In this document: positions 56,548 to 64,000 of the stretch, in pieces
How positions within the stretch are numbered: position 1 is the stretch's first letter
How the letters are laid out: each line of letters starts with the position of its first letter
Assembly: GCA_020726505.1 (NCBI GenBank)
Contig: JAHLEZ010000005.1
Location: forward strand, 372,001-436,000
Direction: 5' to 3'
DNA from: Leptodontidium sp. MPI-SDFR-AT-0119
Lineage: Eukaryota; Ascomycota; Leotiomycetes; Helotiales; Leptodontidiaceae
Length of the DNA stretch: 64,000 nucleotides
Program-made: the position numbers and the translations under genes
Notes under the pieces: generated by a model
What the model was told of the DNA's origin: nothing
Seen by the model: the letters and a program-made list of their open reading frames with translations, nothing else
Database searches by the model: none

Positions 56548-59500
56548 ATGTCTTCGAGCCTTTCTGGCGCACTGGAATGTATTGGCTTCTTGAGGGAGCA
56601 GATACAGGACAGCCTTGTTAGCTCCATCTCCGAGCGCCTTTTCCTACCCACCAACAAGCTTCACGAAATATTCACTCTCACGGCGATCAAAGGCGCCGTC
56701 GAAGAACTGACTTGCGGTCCAGATGATCGAATTAAGCTGGCGGAGACGATACACGACGAAGGCCAGAGGCTGTTTGCCATGCTTATTTACAATCATTGTC
56801 AAGACCTCATTATCAATTTCCGCAAACATGGTGCTCTGGACAGCCGACTCCCGCTGAGTGAAGATGATGCGATGACAATTGCGGGTCGTCCCATCGGCCG
56901 CCGGCTCGCCCAAGAGGTCCAATGGGTGTTTTGCCCTTATACCTTCCCAGAGAGCATGTGGAAGTGTCACCGTGAGGTGGAAAGGAAAATGATACTTCCC
57001 TTCACTGGTGGCGAGCAAATCGGCAGTGGGGCATTTAGCAATGTAACCAAGATGAATATCTCGCCGTCTCAACAGAACTTTATTGACAAAGGAGTCAGTG
57101 CTTTCAAATTGACTCCATTGACCCGATTGCCGCATGGAAGCCCTTACACTGACACGGTGATTTCCAGGCGAAAGAGGTGCAAGTGGTACAGAAACAACTC
57201 AAAGTCAAAGGTATGACGAAGGAGTTTGAAAGGGAAGACAAGTGCTTGCGACTTTTGAACCAGTTGCAACATCCCAACATCGTTCCTCTATGGGGCTCTT
57301 ACACCTACCGTGGGGAGCAAAACTTTCTCTTCCCATATGTAGAAATGGATCTCGACAAATTCTTAATGGCTAAAACCCGTTACCGATATTTTCAATCGGA
57401 CTTCACCTTCTACTCTGCCCTTGCAGGACTCGCGTCAGCGCTGGCGATGACACACCGCCTTCATCTCAACCAAGCCGATCACGACGTCGACTTCGAGGCC
57501 ATTGGCTACCACCATGATCTCCGACCGCCCAATGTCTTGGTTTCTCCCGATACCTTCATCTTAGCTGACTTCGGACTAGGTCGCCTCAAGTCGGCGGAGG
57601 CCCTGTCACACACGCCATACAAGTCGATCAGTGGGGATTATATTGCCCCCGAGTGCACTGACATGGAAGAGAACCCGCAAACTGTCAATCGAGCCATCGA
57701 CGTCTGGGCATTTGGTTGTCTTATCGCCGAGGTTGTCACCTACATGCTCAAAGGGGCTGATGGTGTCGAGGATTTCCGCACGAAGCGACTCACACCGGGA
57801 CGGTTTCCGCAGTGGAAGGACGCTGGCTTCTATCAGCCTCATGGCGAAGTCAAGCAAGAAGTACTCAATTGGATGGAGATGCTGAGACGCGATAACCGCA
57901 ACTCAGACTTAGTTCCCCAGCTCATTGAGCTATCTCTTCATGCTCTTCAAGTTGACCCGCGAAGTCGGCCTGACATGAACAACATGCATCACCGCTTGGC
58001 ATTTTTGAACCTGCAAAAACACTTTTACTATGTTCAGGATATGTTTAATGGGGTCTGCGGGACCGGAGAAACAGCTGCGCCCCTTGCTGAGCACCACCTG
58101 CGAAGTCTTCAATACGCGCAGGAACGGTTCGAAGTATGGGGTCAGGCTTTGAATTTGGGTGAGAAGAGTGGTTCCAGCTACACCTCCGAGCAAACAGAGA
58201 CGTGGGTTAAATTAATGAAGAAGATAGTCTATGACTTGAGAGAAGAGCCGGAGAGGCAGCACTCCAGGGACATATCTGCCAGGTTATCCCTTGGATCTGT
58301 ACTAGTCGAAGGTGTCGAGGGTCTGTGGACATCGTTGCCAGCCAATCTCCTTCAATCGGCGCAGAATCAATGGCAAGAAGCGACTTCTAAAATTGGACTT
58401 CAACAGATGCAGAGCTCACCTTACACAGCTCACGGCGATTTCCTGACCACTGGTATGAGCACTCCCATCAATGCCCTCCAACGCGAATTCGAAGAGGTGG
58501 CACGAGTGTTCAAGGACAACCTTCCAGGTTCGGTACCGTTGGACGAGATCCTCAAAGTAACATCCAGCCATGGTTTTTACGACATCACTGAAAAATTACA
58601 GGCGGAGCAGCACGGAATTCGTAACCTGCCCAAAATGCAACCATTTTTGGAGCGCCTGGGGGGATTTGATGGGGTTATCCGCGGTATTATTCCCGGAAGT
58701 CGCGATGTATTGGCACTCCTCTGGGGACCGATCGCACTTCTTTTGCAGTGCTCGAAAATGCTGGGTACGGCCTACGACTGCATTATCAATGCCGCTGCCA
58801 AGGTAGGGCAAGCACTGCCCAATTTTCAAGATTCTGCCGCAACCTTCGACCAGAACATGGAAGCCAAAGAAATTCTGGTGCTTTTTTTTAAGGATCTTCT
58901 CAACTTCTATCGTGAAGCCTTGGTGCCCTTCAGCCATCCCAGTAAGTACCATCGCACTTTACACCCTAATTTACCTCGCTAATTATATGATTATCACCAC
59001 AGAATGGATGCATGTCTTTGACAGTTTGTGGCCAATGCACTTCGCGCATATCTTGGAAGTTGCAAGTCATATTATGCGACTCACTCGACTGATGAGAACA
59101 GAGATACGCCTAGAACACATCCAACAAGAATACGAGTTTCGAAAGGATGCATTGGAAGGTTTCAAAGCGCAGAAGAGAGAGGCTCGTCGGCAAGAATTCC
59201 ACCGCATCATGTCATCTCTGAACCCGTGCAGATATGACGACACCCTATATCGCCTTCGCGGCCGTCGCTGTAAAGAAACTGGAGATTGGCTCTTTATTGC
59301 TGGGACTTTCAAGAGTTGGCTCAACAGCTCGCAGGAGGAGAACAGAATTCTGTGGTTGAAAGGAATTCCAGGGTCAGGTAGGAATACATCTTTCTACTGC
59401 TATTTCCAGTTCCACGAACTCTTCAAATGTTCCAATGCTTGCCTTGGAACAACCCTGAAAGTTGCACACCACCTTGGTCAAAACTATGTCTGACGTTAGG

Positions 59501-62427
59501 CCGTTCAAATGCAGGCAAGACAGTTCTTTCTAGTGCAATTGTCGACAAATCGAGATATATCCAAGGGACGGAGACAGCTTTTGCATTCCTAACATACCAG
59601 GAAGCCAACACTTCAGCGTTGTCGATAATCCACTCCCTTATCTTTCAGCTTGCTAGAAGAGAAGAAGGTCTCATGGCTATTGTTTGCGATTCGTTGGTAG
59701 AAGACATTCAGAGCGATCTCACTGCCGCAAGCAACCTTCTGTCCTCCCTTATCCACTACGCTGGCTCCGTCTATCTCGTTGTTGACGGTGTTGACGAGAT
59801 CAGTCAAGCAGAGCGTGGCAGACTTGTCACAGAACTTCTTAGGCTGACCAAGACATGCGAAAAGTTGAGGATCATCCTTAGTAGCCGGTCTGAAGCCGAT
59901 ATAGTGCGACTGCTGGATGATACAGCAGTCGTAATTTCGGTTCATGATCATAATGAAGGCAGCATCAAAGGATACATTGACGAACGCAGTCAAAATATCT
60001 TCCGTACTCGCAAAATCATTCCAAAGTCACAAGTCGAGATCAGGAAGCTTTTGGTGCCGTTAGTAAGCCGTGCGAAGGGCATGCTCCTCTATGCTCGGCT
60101 CATTATGGACATGATCGAAACCATGCACGACATGTCAGAAATGCTGAATGAGTTGGCAGTTCTCCCAGAGAGCCTTGATGATGCGTAAGATACCACACTC
60201 AACTCAAGATGATGAACTGCAACTAACTAACTATGATGTAGTTACTATCGCATACTTTTACGCCTGGGGGACCACAAGGATAAGCGCAGGTCAGAGCAGG
60301 CTCGGAGACTCTTAGGATGGGTCGCTTGTACTTCTACGCCACTTACTGTCGAAGACGCACAGCAAGCCTTAGTTGTAAGGCGTGGCGACAGGGATCAAAT
60401 TTTCAATATAGTCGCCAAGCTCGATGTTGTCGAGGTTCTTGGTCCAATCGTCGAGACCGTGGACACTTACATACGCTTTGTTCACTTTACAGCAAAAGAG
60501 TAAATAGCGCACGCTGGAACTTGTCGATCTACTGCTAATTGTATTGTAGATATATCTCTAGCCCTCATCTCGGAGCACAGCTGATTGACATGAACCAGGC
60601 CACCCTTGATTTGGCTATGCGTTGCATCGATTATCTATGCCAGCGCCATCATGATTCCGATTTACCAGTCGCAGAGATTTCTGAGAACCTCTCTACGGGT
60701 CAATACAGCTTCCATGCATTTTCAACGCTAATGTGGTTCGATCTGATCTGTCAGTATGTTCGGTCCATCAAAGCAGCGAATCCATCAGCCAATCTGATTG
60801 CTGCTATCCAAATGCTGTGGGAGGCTAGGAAGATAGAAAACATTGATGGAATTGCCGGGGGCGAAAATGGGGATGAGAGTGAGGATGAGAGTGCTAATGA
60901 AGCTACTTTCGAAACGTTGAAGATCAAACATCCTCTTCTGTATCAGCTACTTTGCAGAGTCTCGCGGTTTCGCAATTCTTCCTTCCAATTCACCGGCAAG
61001 ACAAGCCGAGGTACGACCATACCCTTTATTCTTATGATCCCCTTGAAAGTTGAGTTGTCTAGCTGATATTCCCAGCCTCTCAGAAGAATAAATGCGATCC
61101 CCTTACGACATCAGCCGTATCTCAACGCATCCGTCAAGGCCTAGACAACGCCCTCTGTAAATCGCCAACGGGTTGGCTCATTTCCGGCGAACCTGGATGC
61201 CATGAGAACTGTGCCTATATCCTGCAATACTACGGACCACGGCCATTCAAATGCCGATTCCCACAATGTGATTTCTGGCAATACGGCTTCCAAACGCGCG
61301 TCCCTAGAGACAAACATGAGCGCTCGCATGACAATCCTTTAAAATGCCATGTTCCTGGCTGCGAGTTTGAACTGATCGGTTTTTTGTCTGAGAGAATGCG
61401 GCAAAGTCATGTCAAGCAAGCACATCAAAGCGATCCGCCACAAGTGAGCGACGACGTCCAGGATCTCGCTCAGGACGGAGTTGAGGCTCTGCTCTCTGAC
61501 TTGGTCCAAAAGAACCAAGTGGGAGATGTCCAGAAAGTACTGTCGAATTTCCCAAACGCGCTCCTGGCCAATGAAAGTCGACATAAGCTCCAATTACTCG
61601 CCGCCTTCGCGGCTTCGGGTGACATGCTCAAGTTGTTAGAAAAGCCGGTTGAAAACGGTGGAGCCAAGCTATTATCCAAGGTTTTGGCAGACTGTATCGC
61701 AGAGTCAATAAAGAGCCACAATGCGAGTACTCTGAGGTATTTTCTGTCCCAAGTTCAACAAAAATTTTCGGGATACAATTCCGAGGATTACCGTGGCCGA
61801 TTCCGGTTGATGCACCAACTCGTATCAAATGATTGGCTTGAAGGGATGGAAATTTGGGCCAAATGGCTTCGAAGCGGACTAAATATCGCCTCCACGCAGG
61901 GTGGTCTTTCCAAACTAGCATCGTTGCTTGGGGGCAAGAAAACAATGCAAGCAGTAGGGTCACACTCGGCTGGGGAACAGCAACTGCTCTATCTGTGGAG
62001 GGACTCTAGATTGACCTCCGTTTTGGATAAAACGTGGCTCAGTGAAGCTCTGAGAAATGTAGCAGAGTTCAGCTGTTCAATCACTCTGGCAGCGTACCTA
62101 CTTGAGCATGGCGCCGATATCAATGGCCGTGTAAACCAAAGGCAGAAAACTGCACTTCACCGCGCCGCAGGCAACACATCTGCAGAGGGAGCCGGATTGA
62201 TCAGATTCCTCCTTCTAGAAGGTGCTGACCCAGAAATAAGCCAGGTTTACAAGGGCCGCGTGACGAGAGTGCGGGACGAACAGGGCGCAAAAGACATTCA
62301 CCAATGGCTAGGAAAGACCTGGGATGAGCTTCTCGAGGAGACCAATCGAATTCGGAAGGATAAGCAGGCTAGAAAGGAAATGATGTCCAAGATCGGCGAG
62401 GGGAACGAAAATGCCCTTTCAGAATAG
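56548..62427 (+). CDS. Kinase-NACHT-zinc finger-ankyrin NOD-like receptor
   Basis: Seven exons (56548-57093, 57168-58941, 59003-59377, 59515-60184, 60242-60499, 60550-61010, 61076-62427) join in phase to 1811 residues. Residues 1-150 are a helical head. A protein kinase follows: glycine loop GSGAFSNV (159-166), Lys191 in VVQKQL, catalytic loop HHDLRPPN (297-304), DFG (316), APE in YIAPEC, DVWAFGC. A helical region with GPIALLLQCSKML and a NACHT-leading KWMHVFDSLW... segment (about 600-880) resembles the domain that often precedes fungal NACHTs. The NTPase has Walker A GIPGSGKT (about 894-901, split by an intron) and Walker B VYLVVDGVDE (about 984-993). Two C2H2-like fingers (about 1420-1475: CRFPQCDF...HERSH, CHVPGCEF...HVKQAH) and ankyrin-type repeats (about 1700-1755) end it. 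Fungal NLRs sense non-self and trigger incompatibility or other responses; the kinase is the likely effector, by inference. Confidence 0.9.
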
Positions 62428-62781
62428 TCTATGGCTAATTGACTCATTGTGGTTGATTCTATTTACGAATCTTCCGCCCATCAATCGTGGCATATCTCCA
62501 AAATATTTCCTTTATTTTGTTTTTAACCCCTTCTTCTACCGTGGACTAAAAAGTGTGATGGTTTTACCCCTGTACTGGAAACGCCGTATTCTAGCTTCTC
62601 AATAACGAAGGCTATGATAGAGCTTGGGTAATCACTAGCAAGAGTGACATAGTGTGCTTAGCTACTATGGAGAGAGAATCTATGCATGCATTTGCACGAG
62701 GTAATATAACCGTAATTTACACGTCCGCAAGTCCTTCAGCAAGCCAGTTGATGCATGCGTTGGATTTAAGGAGTGCGTCGA
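62428..62781. other. Convergent 3' region, nothing recognised
   Basis: About 350 bases between the NLR-type gene stop and the stop of the helicase fragment. No repeat or gene seen. Confidence 0.5.
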
Positions 62782-63590
62782 TTACCTGCCTATGCTAGCA
62801 TCTCTTCCATTCTCTGTGATCTGTTTAGTATAGAGCCTTTTAAATAAACAGTGATCTCGATTGGACATTAATTACCTTCCATCTCTTGGCTTCTAAATCG
62901 GCCTCTGTCACTCCATTTATGTCTATAGCCTGATTGATGATTTGTATCTTTTCCTGCTGCACCTGCTGGACATACTAAACAATATAATGAGTATTTGTAA
63001 CGGAGGAATTGGATAATAAGCTAGAAAGGTCCACTTACTGTTTCGACAGAGCTGGGAACGATATATCGGAAAACTGTAACTTCTTGCGTCTGCCCTATGC
63101 GATATACCCTATCAACAGCTTGTGCCTCTACCATTGGGTTCCAGTGAGGCTCTATCAGATGCACAATACTGGCCGCTGTAAGATTAAGCCTAAACAAAGG
63201 TACAGTTAGTTGAATAAAGTTCGACAAACCATAATAGATCAAAATTGGTACCCTTCTGCGGCACTGCCGATACTAGCCAGCATCACTGTGCAGTCGGGAT
63301 TGTCATTGAATTCCTGCACGGATTTTCGCCGTCCTTCGAGGTTAGTATGTCCATCGATACGTCGGAAGCCAAATTGCGCCTTATCGAGTGCCTGCTCAAT
63401 CAGATCGAGCATTTTGACCCAATAACTGAATACCACGCTACATTTAGTCAGCTAGATGTGATCTTCTCCAGCATTGAGGGCGTTGTGACATGCCTTTTCC
63501 TTGGTCTGCGGCTAGCCACTGCTGCAGCACGCTCCTGTTCTAGGTTCCCCAACAAAGCTAATACTTTGGCCGACGGTCGATAACATATTT
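62782..63590 (-). pseudogene. 5'-truncated SNF2-family helicase fragment
   Basis: Only the C-terminal helicase lobe of a Rad5/Rad16-like SNF2 ATPase is present. Read from 63590: KVLALLGNLEQERAA, an intron, then FSYWVKMLDLIEQAL and FRRIDGHTNLEGRRKSVQEFND (ending 63252), an intron (63251-63190), LNLTAASIVHLIEPHWNPMVEAQAVDRVYRIGQ (63189-63039), an intron (63038-62975), YVQQVQQEKIQIIN ... EAKRWK (62974-62876), and a last exon 62820-62782 ending in TAA. Introns and frame look intact, yet the DEXH ATPase lobe with Walker A is absent from the 410 bases upstream to the window edge, where another ORF begins on the other strand. It cannot be an active remodeller as it stands. It is probably a fragment captured or left by rearrangement. 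Confidence 0.65.
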
Positions 63591-63858
63591 TAGCCGAACC
63601 CAAAACATCTCTTTTTGCGGAGAATTTTTTCTTCGAAATTCGTCAAATTAGTTAACCCAAACCATTGACCGACGCTCACAGAGTCAATCGCAACTGTCCC
63701 CAGTTGTCTTGGACAACTGGTGGTTGAGTTAGTAAATACTCAACTCACGTGAAAATCTTGCAAACCAGCCCTGAAGCCATCACACCTCCCCAAACATATA
63801 TACGACCAATCACAAACAGCAATCAGATCTCTAGAGACCTGTTAAGACCTCCCACAAC
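63591..63858. other. Intergenic with two adjacent hairpins
   Basis: Two inverted repeats lie back to back. One is CCAGTTGTC-TTG-GACAACTGG (63700-63720, nine-base stem). The other is GTTGAGT...ACTCAAC (63723-63729 with 63738-63744, seven-base stem). They precede the ORF that starts at 63859 and may be a promoter/leader or the end of a mobile element. Confidence 0.55.
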
Positions 63859-64000
63859 ATGTCAGACTCAATGGACACACAAACAGACCTCCCGGACGGA
63901 ACCCAGGTGATATTGGGAAGCTCCATCCCTAACACCCCAACACACAGCAACGGAGGCCTCCTACCTAACTCAGACGACCCAGCCCCTTCTAGCCCTACCT
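63859..64000 (+). CDS. Start of an ORF running off the window
   Basis: ATG at 63859 in a good context (CACAACATGTCAG) opens a frame with no stop to the window end: MSDSMDTQTDLPDGTQVILG followed by a Pro/Ser/Asn/Asp-rich disordered stretch. The 47 residues visible carry no domain. Its position next to hairpins and a truncated helicase suggests it could belong to a mobile element, but that is conjecture. Confidence 0.35.
   Translation, partial: MSDSMDTQTDLPDGTQVILGSSIPNTPTHSNGGLLPNSDDPAPSSPT

Overview
The window is nuclear DNA from a filamentous ascomycete (Pezizomycotina; Leotiomycetes is only a guess). The signs are eukaryotic genes on both strands with short introns (mostly 48-85 nt, GTAAGT-like donors, CTAAC/CTGAC branch points, AG acceptors), fungal orthologues of splicing and chromatin proteins, and decayed elements full of C:G-to-T:A stop codons of the kind left by repeat-induced point mutation (RIP). 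I saw no rRNA, tRNA, CRISPR or prokaryotic-style operon.

Layout. 1-17.5 kb is a loosely packed region. It holds a motif-rich, gene-free block (1-2.6 kb), a decaying multi-pass membrane-protein gene (-), a small membrane protein (-), a short-chain dehydrogenase (-), UDP-glucose 6-dehydrogenase (-), a type II membrane glycosyltransferase-like gene (+) and a Ser/Thr-rich single-pass membrane protein (+). A 17-base motif, TTTTGTTGCACRTCGCA, recurs in both orientations through its intergenic DNA.

18.3-45.2 kb is a dense housekeeping block: F-box/LRR protein (-), SUZ12-type Polycomb subunit (+), an atypical protein kinase (-), a SLY41/TPT-family transporter (-), SF3b subunit 2/CUS1 (+), an arginine/serine-rich protein (+), a long coiled-coil protein (-), RVB2 (+), a LIN1/CD2BP2 GYF protein (-) and UFD1 (+). 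Several pairs are divergent and could share promoters (F-box/SUZ12, SLY41/CUS1, coiled-coil/RVB2, LIN1/UFD1). RNA splicing is over-represented (CUS1, LIN1, the RS protein); SUZ12 and RVB2 are chromatin factors and UFD1 works with Cdc48 in ubiquitin-dependent degradation. I see no sign that the block is one pathway.

45.9-64 kb is accessory and transposon-rich. It has an amidoligase-like gene interrupted by three stops, two other decayed coding relics, a small membrane-protein gene, a complete 3.0-kb hAT transposon (18-bp terminal inverted repeats, perfect 8-bp target duplication, transposase with at least 13 in-frame stops), an intact 1811-residue NOD-like-receptor-type protein, a 5'-truncated SNF2-helicase fragment, and the start of another ORF running off the end. 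The NLR-type gene is the highlight: protein kinase, helical domain, NACHT NTPase, two C2H2-like zinc fingers and ankyrin repeats in one polypeptide, with seven exons whose phases all join. It lies about 0.44 kb from the mutated transposon yet is fully open.
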